This document shows positions 17,141 to 25,558 of a stretch of DNA of 64,000 nt, piece by piece. The translations under genes and the position numbers were made by a program. The first letter of the stretch is position 1, and every line of letters starts with the position of its first letter. The notes under the pieces were generated by a model. That model was not told the origin of the DNA and searched no databases. It was given only the letters and a program-made list of their open reading frames with translations. The DNA is taken from NCBI RefSeq assembly GCF_016772415.1, contig NZ_JAGSGD010000001.1, forward strand, positions 3,497,501 through 3,561,500. Reading direction: 5' to 3'. This DNA is from Phenylobacterium glaciei. Lineage in GTDB: Bacteria; Pseudomonadota; Alphaproteobacteria; Caulobacterales; Caulobacteraceae.

Positions 17141-18550
17141 TCAGAAGAAGACGCGGGGATTCATGATCCGCTTGGGGTCCAGGCTTTGCCGGATCGCAGA
17201 CAGCGCCGCAACCTCCACCGGGCTTTTGTAACGCCGGGCCTCCTCGGTCTTCATCGAGCCCAGGCCGTGCTCGGCGGAGATCGAGCCGCCCATGGCCGCG
17301 GCGATATCGTGCACGATGCGCGAGCCCTCGTTGCGCTTGGCCGAGTGGGCCGCGTCGTCGCCGCCGTCCGGGCGGATGACATCGTAGTGGATATTGCCGT
17401 CGCCGACGTGACCGAAGGCGGTGATCCGGCAGCCCGGCGCGAAGGCCTCCATGGCCGCGGTCGCCTGGGCGATGAACTTGGCCACCTGACTGACGGGGAC
17501 GGAGATGTCGTGCTTCCAGGTGGCCCCCTCGGGCTTCTGGCCCGGGGACTGGTTCTCCCGAACCGACCAGAAGGCCTTGGCCTGGGCCTCGCTCTGGGCG
17601 ATGGCCGCGTCCAGGATCAGGCTGTCCTCCAGCGCCTTGCCCAGCAACCGCTCCATGGCCGCCCCGGCCGCGCCGGGCTCGCCCGAGGCGATCTCGATCA
17701 ACACGTACCAGGGATAGGACCGGTGCAGCGGGTCGCGCTGGTTTGGGATGTTCTTCAGGACGAACTCGACACCCCGCCGGCCCATCAGCTCGAAGGCCTC
17801 GACCGCCCCACCGGCCTCCTCCTTGGCACGGACCAGCAGCTGGATCGCCACCTCCGGCGACTCCACCGCCGCCACCGCCGTGGCGCGGCTTGCGAGGATC
17901 GGGAACAGCTTGAGGCTCGCTGCGGTGACGACGCCCAAGGTCCCCTCTCCGCCAATGAACAACTGCTTCAAGTCGTAACCGGTGTTGTCCTTGCGAAGGC
18001 GTTTCAGACCGTTCCAGATCTCGCCATTGGGCAGCACCGCCTCGATCCCCAGCACCAGGTCGCGGGTGTTGCCATAGCGCAGCACCGCGGTGCCCCCGGC
18101 GTTGGTCGACACGATGCCGCCGATGGTGGCCGTGCCCTCCGAGGCCAGGCCCATGGGGAAGCGCCGCCGCACCTGCAGCGCCGCCTCGTGGACGGCGGCG
18201 AGCGTCACGCCGGCCTCGGCCACGATCACGTCGTCGAAGGCGTCCACGTCGCGGATGGTCGATAGCCGCTCGGTGGAGAGCAGGATTTCCCCCTGCGGAA
18301 TCTGGCCGCCGACGAGGCCGGTGTTGCCGCCCTGCGTCGTGATCGGCACACCGGCCTCATGGCAAATGCCGACGATGGCCGAGACGTCCGCCGTGGTCCT
18401 GGGCAGGGCCAGGAAGGGCGTGGTCCCTTTCCAGCGGTCGCGCCATTCCAGCAGCTTGGGCGCCAGGCGGTCAGGGTCCTGGCTCCACCCGCCCTCGCCA
18501 AGCACGGCCTTCAGGCGGGACAGGACATCGGCGGGAACGGAGATGGTCAT
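17141..18550 (-). CDS. FAD-binding oxidoreductase (GlcD/D-2-hydroxyglutarate dehydrogenase type)
   Basis: The 469-residue protein has an N-terminal FAD-binding PCMH domain (VPITTQGGNTGLVGGQIPQGEILLSTERL, EGTATIGGIVSTNAGGTAVLRYGNTRDLVLG) and the FAD-linked oxidase C-terminal domain (AFGHVGDGNIHYDVIRP, ISAEHGLGSMKTEEARRYKSPVEVAALSAIRQSLDPKRIMNPRVFF). This is the D-lactate, glycolate or D-2-hydroxyglutarate dehydrogenase superfamily; length suits D-2-hydroxyglutarate dehydrogenase. The exact substrate is uncertain. It is divergent from vapB, whose operator lies just upstream. Confidence 0.9.
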   Translation of the reverse strand: MTISVPADVLSRLKAVLGEGGWSQDPDRLAPKLLEWRDRWKGTTPFLALPRTTADVSAIVGICHEAGVPITTQGGNTGLVGGQIPQGEILLSTERLSTIRDVDAFDDVIVAEAGVTLAAVHEAALQVRRRFPMGLASEGTATIGGIVSTNAGGTAVLRYGNTRDLVLGIEAVLPNGEIWNGLKRLRKDNTGYDLKQLFIGGEGTLGVVTAASLKLFPILASRATAVAAVESPEVAIQLLVRAKEEAGGAVEAFELMGRRGVEFVLKNIPNQRDPLHRSYPWYVLIEIASGEPGAAGAAMERLLGKALEDSLILDAAIAQSEAQAKAFWSVRENQSPGQKPEGATWKHDISVPVSQVAKFIAQATAAMEAFAPGCRITAFGHVGDGNIHYDVIRPDGGDDAAHSAKRNEGSRIVHDIAAAMGGSISAEHGLGSMKTEEARRYKSPVEVAALSAIRQSLDPKRIMNPRVFF

Positions 18551-18588
18551 GGGGCCGGAGCCTACGCTTCCGTCTCGGCGCAGGCCAG

Positions 18589-18606
18589 TATATACTCCAG
18601 TATATA
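18589..18606. promoter_or_regulatory. vapBC operator/promoter palindrome
   Basis: Arms TATATACT and AGTATATA around CC form a perfect 8-2-8 palindrome 13 bp before the vapB start; the AGTATATA unit repeats the CCAGTATATA sequence that starts at 18585. VapBC complexes usually repress their own operon at such sites. It also lies in the divergent gap to the FAD-dehydrogenase gene. Confidence 0.7.
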
Positions 18607-18619
18607 TAGGAGATCGGCC

Positions 18620-18898
18620 ATGGCCATCCTGATCAAGAATGTCGATGTTGAGAAGCGGGCGCGGGAGCTCGCGGCCCTCACTGGCGAGAGCCTGACCGGC
18701 GCGATCGACGAGGCGCTAAAGCTGCGGCTGGCCCTGGAAAACGCCAAGGTGAAACCGCGCCCGACGATGGCCGAGATCATGGCCGCAACGGAGCGCTTCA
18801 GAAAGGCGGTGGGCCTGGACAAGCGCAAGGTGAACGCCACGAAACAAACCTTCGATGATCTGTGGGCGGAGTCCGAGGATCTGGATAACCGCCCATGA
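18620..18898 (+). CDS. vapB: VapB-type antitoxin (PF07704/Rv0623-like)
   Basis: The 92-residue product from the ATG at 18620 (preceded by TATAGGAG) has MAILIKNVDVEKRARELAALTGESLTGAIDEALKLRL, the DNA-binding ribbon-helix-helix-like N-terminus of Rv0623-type VapB antitoxins, and a C-terminal toxin-wrapping segment ending ESEDLDNRP. It overlaps vapC by 4 bp (ATGA), the usual arrangement. AT-richer promoter and codon use suggest transfer. Confidence 0.88.
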   Translation: MAILIKNVDVEKRARELAALTGESLTGAIDEALKLRLALENAKVKPRPTMAEIMAATERFRKAVGLDKRKVNATKQTFDDLWAESEDLDNRP

Positions 18899-19293
18899 TG
18901 GTCGTGGACGCTTCGGCGCTCGTGGCTCTCAGTGATGGCGAGGACGACGCTGCGGCGTTTGCAGAAGCGTTGCAAAACAGCGCCGCGGCGCTGATTTCGA
19001 GCGTGAACGCCTTTGAAGCAGGCCTCGTTCTGATCGGACGAGGCCGATTGTCTGACGAGAAGGACTTGAACCGCTGGCTCTCTGAGATCGGCGTCACGGT
19101 CTATGCAGGGGGCGCCGATCATACGGAAGCCCTCAGAGCCTACCTTGCCTTCGGTCGTGGCTATCACCCGGCCCGCCTCAATCTCGGCGACAGCTTCGCC
19201 TATGCCTTGGCCAAGAAGCTCGACGCGCCGCTGCTCTACAAGGGCGACGACTTCGCCCGCACCGACATCCGCTCGGCGCTTCAGCCGACGTAG
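18895..19293 (+). CDS. vapC: VapC-type PIN-domain ribonuclease toxin
   Basis: The 132-residue PIN-domain protein has the acidic residues that bind the metal: D5 (VVDASAL), E41 (FEAGLVL), D99 (LNLGDSFAYALAKKLDAP) and D118 or D119 in YKGDDFARTDI. VapC toxins cleave RNA, usually initiator tRNA or rRNA. The start overlaps vapB. Its last 13 bases overlap the end of the convergent Sua5 gene. No reason is seen to think it inactive. Confidence 0.92.
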   Translation: MMVVDASALVALSDGEDDAAAFAEALQNSAAALISSVNAFEAGLVLIGRGRLSDEKDLNRWLSEIGVTVYAGGADHTEALRAYLAFGRGYHPARLNLGDSFAYALAKKLDAPLLYKGDDFARTDIRSALQPT

Positions 19294-20252
19294 CCGGCGG
19301 CGCGGATCAGGCGGTCGTTGATAGCCTCGCCCAGGCCCTCGGCGGGAATGGGGGCGACGGCGATGGCGGTGGGCGCCGTGCGATCGGCGGCGCGCAAGTA
19401 GGCGAAGAGGTTGGCGGCGGCTTCGCGCAGATCGCCCGTCGCGCTGAGATTCACGACATTGCCGGTGACCGAGGTCGGACCGAAGGCCAGATAAGCCTCA
19501 CCGGCCTCCGGCGCCTGAACGTTCAACCGCACCGGAGCTTCCGGCGAGTAGTGCCGCGCCAGCCGGCCGGGCGAGCGCTTGGCGTCGTCTTCGGCTTCAG
19601 CGAGGGGTCCGATCACCGCCTCGATCTGCGCGCGCGTCACTGATCCCGGCCGGAGCAGGCGCGGTTGGTCCAGCAGGGCGACGACGGTGGATTCCAGGCC
19701 CACGGCGCAGGGCCCGCCATCGAGGCTGGCGGCGGCCTTCTCGCCAGTCTCCTCCATGGCGTCGGCATAGGTCGTCGGGCTGGGCCGCCCCGAGCGGTTG
19801 GCCGAAGGCGCCACCACCGGACCGCCGAAACGGGCCAGCAGCTCGCGGGCCAGCGGGTGGGCGGGGACGCGGATGGCGATGGTCTCCAGCCCGGCGCGGG
19901 CCAGATCGCAGACCACGGTGTCGGGCTTGATCGGCAGGACCAGGGTCAGGGGGCCCGGCCAGAAGGCCGCGGCCAACGCTCGCGCCCGGTCGTCGAACAC
20001 CGCCAGCCGTTCGGCGGTGGCGAGGTCAGCCACATGGCTGATCAGCGGATTGAACCGCGGGCGGCCCTTGGCTTCGTAGATGGCGGCCACGGCGGCGGGA
20101 TTGGCCGCGTCGGCGCCCAGGCCATAGACTGTCTCGGTGGGCAGGATCACCAGCGCCCCGACGCGCAGGGCCGCGACCGCGGTCTCTAGCGGGTCGCCGT
20201 GAGCTGAACGCTCACCTTCACCTGAGCTGGAATCTGATCGGTCGCCTGCCAC
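19281..20252 (-). CDS. Threonylcarbamoyl-AMP synthase (Sua5/TsaC family)
   Basis: The 323-residue protein makes threonylcarbamoyl-AMP for the t6A37 modification of ANN-decoding tRNAs. The YrdC domain shows LVILPTETVYGLGADAANPAAVAAIYEAKGRPRFNPLISHV and APSANRSGRPSPTTY; the C-terminal Sua5 domain follows (SPGRLARHYSPEAPVRLN), so it is the long Sua5 form. It starts at a GTG at 20252, overlapping the end of the b561-YceI gene by 67 bp; no better start is seen. Overlaps the end of vapC convergently. Confidence 0.92.
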   Translation of the reverse strand: MAGDRSDSSSGEGERSAHGDPLETAVAALRVGALVILPTETVYGLGADAANPAAVAAIYEAKGRPRFNPLISHVADLATAERLAVFDDRARALAAAFWPGPLTLVLPIKPDTVVCDLARAGLETIAIRVPAHPLARELLARFGGPVVAPSANRSGRPSPTTYADAMEETGEKAAASLDGGPCAVGLESTVVALLDQPRLLRPGSVTRAQIEAVIGPLAEAEDDAKRSPGRLARHYSPEAPVRLNVQAPEAGEAYLAFGPTSVTGNVVNLSATGDLREAAANLFAYLRAADRTAPTAIAVAPIPAEGLGEAINDRLIRAAGYVG

Positions 20253-21451
20253 TCGCCCTGCCCCACGCCGAAGGCGGTCCGGTCGAGGCTGGTTACACCG
20301 CTCATGCGCGCCTTGTCGCCGTCGATCTTCAGGGTGAAGGGCAGCCGCACCGGCTTGGTGACCCCCCGCAAGGACAGCTTGCCTTTGGCGACGTAGCGGT
20401 TCTGGCCGGCGGCCTCGAAGCTGTCGGCGGTGAAGATCGCCTTGGGATGGTCGGCCACGTCGAAGAAGTCGGCCCCAGGCAGGGCCACGTCCCGCTGCGG
20501 ATCACCTGTGGCCACGGAGGCCAGGTCGATGGTCACCTTGACGTGGCTGTGGTCCAGCGCGTCCGGCGAGAAGGCGATGTCGGCGGTCCACTGGTCGAAG
20601 CGGCCCTCCAGGGTCTGGCCGCCCCAGGAGGTGGAGAAGCCGAGAGTCGAGCCCTTGCCCACCGTCCACTTGGAGGCTTCCGCGGGCGTCTGCACCGCCT
20701 CCGCCGCGGGCGTGGCGGCGACCGGCGCGAGCGGCGCTGCGGGCGCGGCCACCGGTTCGGCGGCCTGGACGGGCGGCGGCGGCAGGGGCGCGGACGCCGG
20801 CGGCCTGGGATGGATCAGCCAGGCGCCGCCGATCGCCGCGATGACGCCGAGTGCGATCAGCGCCAGACGCGGCTCCAACCAACGGCCTGGGACAGCACCA
20901 GGCGCCATGCGGGCCAGAACCGGCTCGTCGCGGCTGAACAGCTGGTGCTTCAGCGCGCCGGCCACGTGCAGGCCGATCAGGACATAGAACCCCCAACCCA
21001 GCAGCTCGTGGCTCTCACGGGCCAGCCCGTTCCAGGCGGCCTTGCCCGCGGCGGGCAGTTCGGCCAGGCCCGGCACGTGGGGCCAGGGGATCAGGCCGTA
21101 GAGCACCGTGGGAATGCCGGTCTTGCTGGTGGAGACCATGATCCAGCCGGTGATCGGCATGCCGATCATCAGGGCGTAGAGGCCCCAGTGGACGATCTTC
21201 GAGAGCCAGACCTCCCAGAGCGCCAGGCCCTCCGGCTCCGGCGGCGGCGGATTGGCCAGCCGCCAGCCCAGCCGCGCGAGGCTAAGCACCAGGATGGTGA
21301 TCCCCACCGACTTGTGCAGCTGGATCAGCGCGAAGGCTTCCGGCGTCTTCAGGTCGACGAACCGCCATGGCAGCTGCATCTGGAACAGGATCGCCGCGGC
21401 GATCAGCCAGTGCAGGACGATGGCGACGGTGGCGTAGCGGTCCCGGCGCAC
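20186..21451 (-). CDS. Cytochrome b561-YceI fusion protein
   Basis: The 421-residue protein joins two normally separate proteins. Residues about 1-180 are a cytochrome b561 with haem-binding histidines (VLHWLIAA, LIQLHKSVGI, IVHWGLYALM, YVLIGLHVAGALKHQL) and four membrane helices. A further helix and a Pro/Ala linker (about 210-260) lead to a periplasmic YceI lipocalin-like domain (GFSTSWGGQTLEGRFDQWTADIAF, FTADSFEA, LSLRGVTKPVRLPFTLKI). It directly follows, by 4 bp, a stand-alone YceI gene. YceI binds polyisoprenoid quinones, so electron delivery to a lipid-bound quinone in the periplasm is a reasonable guess. Confidence 0.92.
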   Translation of the reverse strand: MRRDRYATVAIVLHWLIAAAILFQMQLPWRFVDLKTPEAFALIQLHKSVGITILVLSLARLGWRLANPPPPEPEGLALWEVWLSKIVHWGLYALMIGMPITGWIMVSTSKTGIPTVLYGLIPWPHVPGLAELPAAGKAAWNGLARESHELLGWGFYVLIGLHVAGALKHQLFSRDEPVLARMAPGAVPGRWLEPRLALIALGVIAAIGGAWLIHPRPPASAPLPPPPVQAAEPVAAPAAPLAPVAATPAAEAVQTPAEASKWTVGKGSTLGFSTSWGGQTLEGRFDQWTADIAFSPDALDHSHVKVTIDLASVATGDPQRDVALPGADFFDVADHPKAIFTADSFEAAGQNRYVAKGKLSLRGVTKPVRLPFTLKIDGDKARMSGVTSLDRTAFGVGQGEWQATDQIPAQVKVSVQLTATR

Positions 21452-21455
21452 GGTC

Positions 21456-22061
21456 CTACTTCTTCACGAACTCGACCTCGAACAGCAGGTCGAGGTCATC
21501 GCCGGCGAACTGGCTCATGGTGGTGACGCCGAAATCAGAGCGTTTCAAGTGAGTGGTTCCGGAAAACCCGATCCGTGTCCCGGCCCCCATCATGCCCGGG
21601 CCGACGCCATTGAAGGTGACGTCCAGCACCACCGGCTTGGTCACCCCGTGGAAGGTGAGGTCGCCGCTCACCGTGCCCTTGCCGTCGGCGCCCTCAGCCT
21701 TGGTGGAGACGAAGGTGATGGCAGGATACTTGGCGCTGTCGAAATAGCTCGGCCCCGCTATGGTCTTGTCGAAGTCGGGCAGGCCCGTGTTGATCGAGGT
21801 GGGGTCGGCGGTGATGGTCACCTTGGTGGTGGCCCAGGTCGCCGGCTCGTAGGCGAAGCTCCCGTCGAGGCGGTCAAACCGCATGGTGAACTTCGAGAAG
21901 CCGCCCATGTGCGGGACCTTCACCAGCAGGCTGGCATGACGCTTGTCGAGGACGTAGTTCCCTGCAGGAACCTTGGCCGGGTCCTGGCTGCCCGGGTTGG
22001 CCAGGGCTCCCGTGACCGCGAGCAAACTGAAAGCGGCGGCGGCGAGGGCGGTGCGGATCAT
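21456..22061 (-). CDS. YceI-family polyisoprenoid-binding periplasmic protein
   Basis: The 201-residue protein has a signal peptide (MIRTALAAAAFSLLAVTGALA) and the YceI fold: NYVLDKRHASLLVKVPHMGGFSKFTMRFDRLDGSF, ITADPTSINTG, LTFHGVTKPVVLDVTFNGVG, GFSGTTHLKRSDFGVT. The family binds octaprenyl-type isoprenoids in a lipocalin barrel. It lies 4 bp upstream of the b561-YceI fusion gene, so the two form an operon with two YceI units, one soluble and one tethered to the cytochrome. Confidence 0.93.
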   Translation of the reverse strand: MIRTALAAAAFSLLAVTGALANPGSQDPAKVPAGNYVLDKRHASLLVKVPHMGGFSKFTMRFDRLDGSFAYEPATWATTKVTITADPTSINTGLPDFDKTIAGPSYFDSAKYPAITFVSTKAEGADGKGTVSGDLTFHGVTKPVVLDVTFNGVGPGMMGAGTRIGFSGTTHLKRSDFGVTTMSQFAGDDLDLLFEVEFVKK

Positions 22062-22221
22062 GGGAAAGCCTCCTGGCGAATGGCCGACATGGTCATGCTT
22101 GTCCGGGGCCGAAAGACGGCGGCCGGCTCACGAAGCCGTGACCGCGCTGCCCTGGAGCGCTGCAGGTTCCATCCTCCTGCGCCAGAGGCTACACAGCGCC
22201 TGGAGTTTCAGGAGCCCGCCC

Positions 22222-23964
22222 ATGACCTTCCGCGCCCCGGTCCGCGACCTCGCCTTCGCGCTCAAGACGGTCGGCCACTCGGCCCTGATGGCCCAGGCCT
22301 TCCCCGACCTGGACGAGGATACCGTCCTGGCCGTGCTGGAGGCCGCCGGCGCCTTTACCGAGAGCGAGCTCGCCCCCCTGAACCGCAAGGGCGACACCGA
22401 AGGCGCCAAGTACGCCAACGGCAAGGTCACCGCCGCGCCCGGCTTCGCCGCGGCTTACCAGGCCTTCGTCGCCGGCGGCTGGAACGCCCTGTCGTCCGAC
22501 CCCGAATACGGCGGCCAGGGCCTGACCGGGGCGCTGGGCCTGGCGGTCTTCGAGATGGTGCATGCCTCTAACATGGCCTTCGGCCTCTGCCCGATGCTGA
22601 CCCAGGGCGCCATCGAGGCGCTCGCTTTGCACGGCACCGAGCGGCAGAAGCGCCTCGTCCTGCCCAAGCTGGTCTCCGGCGAATGGACCGGCACCATGAA
22701 CCTCACCGAGCCGCAGGCGGGGTCGGATCTCGCCGCCGTCGCCACCCGGGCCGAACCCGATGGGAAGGGCGGCTATCGGCTGCACGGCCAGAAGATCTAC
22801 ATCACCTGGGGCGACCACGACGCCGCCGACAACATCTGCCACCTGGTTTTGGCCCGCCTGCCCGACGCCCCGCCCGGCGTGAAAGGCATCAGCCTGTTCC
22901 TGGCAACCAAGCGGCTGGTGGACGACGCGGGGAACCTCGGCGATCCCAACGACCTGCGGGCCGGCTCCATCGAGCACAAGCTGGGCATCCACGGCTCGCC
23001 CACCTGCGTCATGCTGTTCGAGGGCGCCCAGGCCGAGCTGGTGGGGGAACTGAACAACGGCATCGCCCACATGTTCGTCATGATGAACGCCGCCCGCCTT
23101 CAGGTGGGCGTCCAGGGCGTGGCCATCGCCGAGCGCGCCTTCCAGCAGGCCCTGGCCTTCGCCCAGGAACGCAAACAGGGCCGCGCCGCCTGGGCGCCCG
23201 ATGGCGCCATCTACGGCCACCCGGATGTGCGCCGCTCCTTGCTGCTGATGAAGGCCAAGATCGAGGCCGCCCGCGCCATCTGCCTGTCCACCGGGGTGCT
23301 CAACGACGTGGCCCGGCTGGCTGTCGACGAGGCTGCCCGCGCCGTGGCCAAGGCCCGGGCCGAACTCTTCACCCCCATCGCCAAGGCCTGGTCCACCGAC
23401 ATCGGCGTGGAGGTGGCCTCCATGGGGGTGCAGATCCACGGCGGCATGGGCTTCATCGAGGAGACCGGCGCGGCCCAGCACTATCGCGACGCCCGCATCG
23501 CCCCGATTTATGAGGGCACCAACGGCATCCAGGCCATCGACCTGGTGGGCCGCAAGGCGCCGATGGAGAACGGCGCGGTGGTGGACGCCCTGGCCGCCGA
23601 AATGCACGAGACGGCGAACGCGCTGTCGGGCACGCCCGGTCTCGAAACCGTCGGCGCCCGCCTTGAGGCCGGCGTCGCCGCCCTGGAGCGCGCCACCGAC
23701 TGGATCCTGGCCAACAAGGGGCCTAACGCGCTCTCGGGCGCCACCCCCTATCTTAAGCTGGCCGGCGACGTGGTGGGCGGCTGGATGCTAGGCCTGCAAG
23801 CCCTGGCGCTCGTGGGCGCTACCGACGACTGGTCGGCCAGCAAGGCGGCGCTCGCCCGCGTCTACTCAGCCCAGATCCTGGCCCAGGCGCCGGGCCTGGC
23901 CGAAGGGGTCATGGAAGGCGCAGGCGACTACGAGGCGGTCAGCGCCCACGCCCTTGGGGGGTAG
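22222..23964 (+). CDS. Acyl-CoA dehydrogenase with C-terminal extension
   Basis: The 580-residue protein starts at an ATG preceded by AGGAG. It has the acyl-CoA dehydrogenase domains (NLTEPQAGSDLAAVATRA, KIYITWGDHDAADNI, QIHGGMGFIEETGAAQHYRDARIAPIYEGTNGIQAIDLVGRK) with the catalytic Glu in IYEGTNG, and a C-terminal segment characteristic of the FadE-like long form (acyl-CoA dehydrogenase C-terminal domain). Oxidises acyl-CoA with FAD; the chain length is unknown. It is followed 3 bp later by the APH-fold kinase gene on the same strand. Confidence 0.93.
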   Translation: MTFRAPVRDLAFALKTVGHSALMAQAFPDLDEDTVLAVLEAAGAFTESELAPLNRKGDTEGAKYANGKVTAAPGFAAAYQAFVAGGWNALSSDPEYGGQGLTGALGLAVFEMVHASNMAFGLCPMLTQGAIEALALHGTERQKRLVLPKLVSGEWTGTMNLTEPQAGSDLAAVATRAEPDGKGGYRLHGQKIYITWGDHDAADNICHLVLARLPDAPPGVKGISLFLATKRLVDDAGNLGDPNDLRAGSIEHKLGIHGSPTCVMLFEGAQAELVGELNNGIAHMFVMMNAARLQVGVQGVAIAERAFQQALAFAQERKQGRAAWAPDGAIYGHPDVRRSLLLMKAKIEAARAICLSTGVLNDVARLAVDEAARAVAKARAELFTPIAKAWSTDIGVEVASMGVQIHGGMGFIEETGAAQHYRDARIAPIYEGTNGIQAIDLVGRKAPMENGAVVDALAAEMHETANALSGTPGLETVGARLEAGVAALERATDWILANKGPNALSGATPYLKLAGDVVGGWMLGLQALALVGATDDWSASKAALARVYSAQILAQAPGLAEGVMEGAGDYEAVSAHALGG

Positions 23965-23967
23965 GGC

Positions 23968-24837
23968 GTGCAGGCCCCCGACCTTCAGCGTGCGGTGGCC
24001 GCGGCCATCTGGACCGCCAAAACACTGGGCCTCCAGGTCGACGACACGGTTGTTCTTCACAACTCAAACAAACTCGCCGTGCGCCTGCTCCCCTGCGACG
24101 CCTTCGCCAGGGTCGCCCCCCTGGCGCATCAGGTGGCGCAGTTCGAGATCGAGCTTGCCGGGCGGCTTGCCGAGACCGGGAGTCCTGCGGCGGCTCTCGA
24201 ACCTCGGGTTCCACGGCGCGTCTACGAGCGCGACGGCTTCGCGGTTACGCTTTGGACCTACTACGCATCGGTGACGCCAGAGCTCGCCCCCGCCGACTAC
24301 GCCAAGGCGCTCTCGCGTCTGCACACCGGCATGCGGAAGATCGAGATCACGGCGCCGCACTTCACCGACCGGGTCGAAGAAGCCGCGCAACTTGTGGCCA
24401 ACCGCGACCAGACGCCTGAGCTCGTCGACCTGGACCGAGAGCTGCTCCGTGGCATGTTGAAGGACCTCAGGAAAAAGATCGTCGGTCTGGGCGCAGCCGA
24501 GCAGTTGCTCCACGGCGAGCCGCACGCGGGCAATGTGCTGAACACGAAAATCGGCCCGCTGTTCATTGACCTCGAGACCTGTTGCCGTGGTCCGATCGAG
24601 TTCGACCTTGCTCACGTGCCTGAGGCGGTCATCGAGCACTATCCAGACGTTGATCCGTCGCTGCTGGGCGAGTGCCGCGCGCTTGTTCTTGCAATGGTCG
24701 CGGCTTGGCGATGGGACAGGGACGACGAGTTTCCGAACGGCCGGCAATGGGCCCAACACTTCATCCATACCCTACGCAAGGGTCCGCCATGGCCGTCCCT
24801 TCAGGCCTTGACCCGGGAACTTGAGGGGCCTGGCTGA
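23968..24837 (+). CDS. APH-family phosphotransferase
   Basis: The 289-residue protein begins at a GTG 3 bp after the dehydrogenase stop. It has the APH catalytic motif LLHGEPHAGNVLNTKIGPLFIDLETCCRGPIEFDLAHVPEAV near residues 172-210, with His, the DFG-like FIDLE and a metal ligand. The N-terminal half (RRVYERDGFAVTLWTYYASV) fits the lobed kinase fold. Such proteins phosphorylate antibiotics, choline or other small molecules; the substrate is unknown and its position gives little help. Codon use is less GC-rich than in neighbouring genes (AACTCAAACAAACTC, for example), a possible sign of transfer. Confidence 0.75.
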   Translation: MQAPDLQRAVAAAIWTAKTLGLQVDDTVVLHNSNKLAVRLLPCDAFARVAPLAHQVAQFEIELAGRLAETGSPAAALEPRVPRRVYERDGFAVTLWTYYASVTPELAPADYAKALSRLHTGMRKIEITAPHFTDRVEEAAQLVANRDQTPELVDLDRELLRGMLKDLRKKIVGLGAAEQLLHGEPHAGNVLNTKIGPLFIDLETCCRGPIEFDLAHVPEAVIEHYPDVDPSLLGECRALVLAMVAAWRWDRDDEFPNGRQWAQHFIHTLRKGPPWPSLQALTRELEGPG

Positions 24838-24916
24838 GCGCGCTCAAACGCGCCCTCGCCTCAACTCAGCAGATGCACCCCATCCAACCCTCCCCATCGA
24901 GGAGGAAGGCTCGGGA

Positions 24917-25558
24917 TCACCACCGCAGCAGCCTACGTCCCGCCAGCGCGCCCAGCAGGGCGACCGCCGCCATGCCCGCCGTGTACCAGACCGCCACGAA
25001 GGCCGCGGCGCTCTCGTTGCAGTGGAAGGCGTAGATCCAGGCCCCCATGGCCCCGGCGCAGCCGCCGGCCACGAAGCCCGACAGCACCAGCCGGGTGGGG
25101 GCCAGCCCCCTCAGCGCCCAGACCGCGCCGGCGAAGATCGGGAGACCGAGGATAGCGATCCGCCAGGGGCACACGTCGGCGGAATCCCCCATCAGCATGC
25201 CGCGGGCGATCACCGGATCGGCCTTGGCCAGCCGCGCCACGGCCATCAGCGCCACCAGGGCGAAGGGCGCCGCCAGCGCCCAGGCGAGTGAGCCCATCGA
25301 CCCGCCCGGCCGCGCCACGCGGATGAGGGCCCAGGCCAAGATCGCCGAGCAGGCAAGGGTGTAGGCGAACTTCATCCAGAACATCGTCCCGGTCATGGCG
25401 TCCATCAGGTCAGGCCGAACGCCCAGCCAGAAGATCATCAGCAGGGCCGAGAAGAAGGCTCCGCTGGAGAGGCCGATCAGAATGCGCCGCGTCACCCACC
25501 AGGGCGAGGCCGGCTCCAGGTCGGCGGTCAGCCGTTCGATCAGGTCATCCGTTTTCAC
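24917..25558 (-). CDS. nrsF: NrsF-type anti-sigma factor (DUF1109)
   Basis: The 213-residue membrane protein has about six hydrophobic segments and a short N-terminal cytoplasmic part (MKTDDLIERLTADLEPASPWWVTRRI), the DUF1109 layout of the anti-sigma factor NrsF. In C. crescentus NrsF inhibits SigF and two conserved cysteines (131 and 181 in its numbering, as I recall) are needed for its release; here they correspond to C130 (SADVCPWRI) and C180 (YAFHCNES). It overlaps the sigF gene by 14 bp and lies directly downstream of it. Confidence 0.88.
   Translation of the reverse strand: MKTDDLIERLTADLEPASPWWVTRRILIGLSSGAFFSALLMIFWLGVRPDLMDAMTGTMFWMKFAYTLACSAILAWALIRVARPGGSMGSLAWALAAPFALVALMAVARLAKADPVIARGMLMGDSADVCPWRIAILGLPIFAGAVWALRGLAPTRLVLSGFVAGGCAGAMGAWIYAFHCNESAAAFVAVWYTAGMAAVALLGALAGRRLLRW

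Noticed and set aside
22189..23607. A 472-codon minus-strand frame opposite the acyl-CoA dehydrogenase gene
   Set aside because: Gly/His/Val-rich antisense frame caused by codon bias in high-GC DNA.
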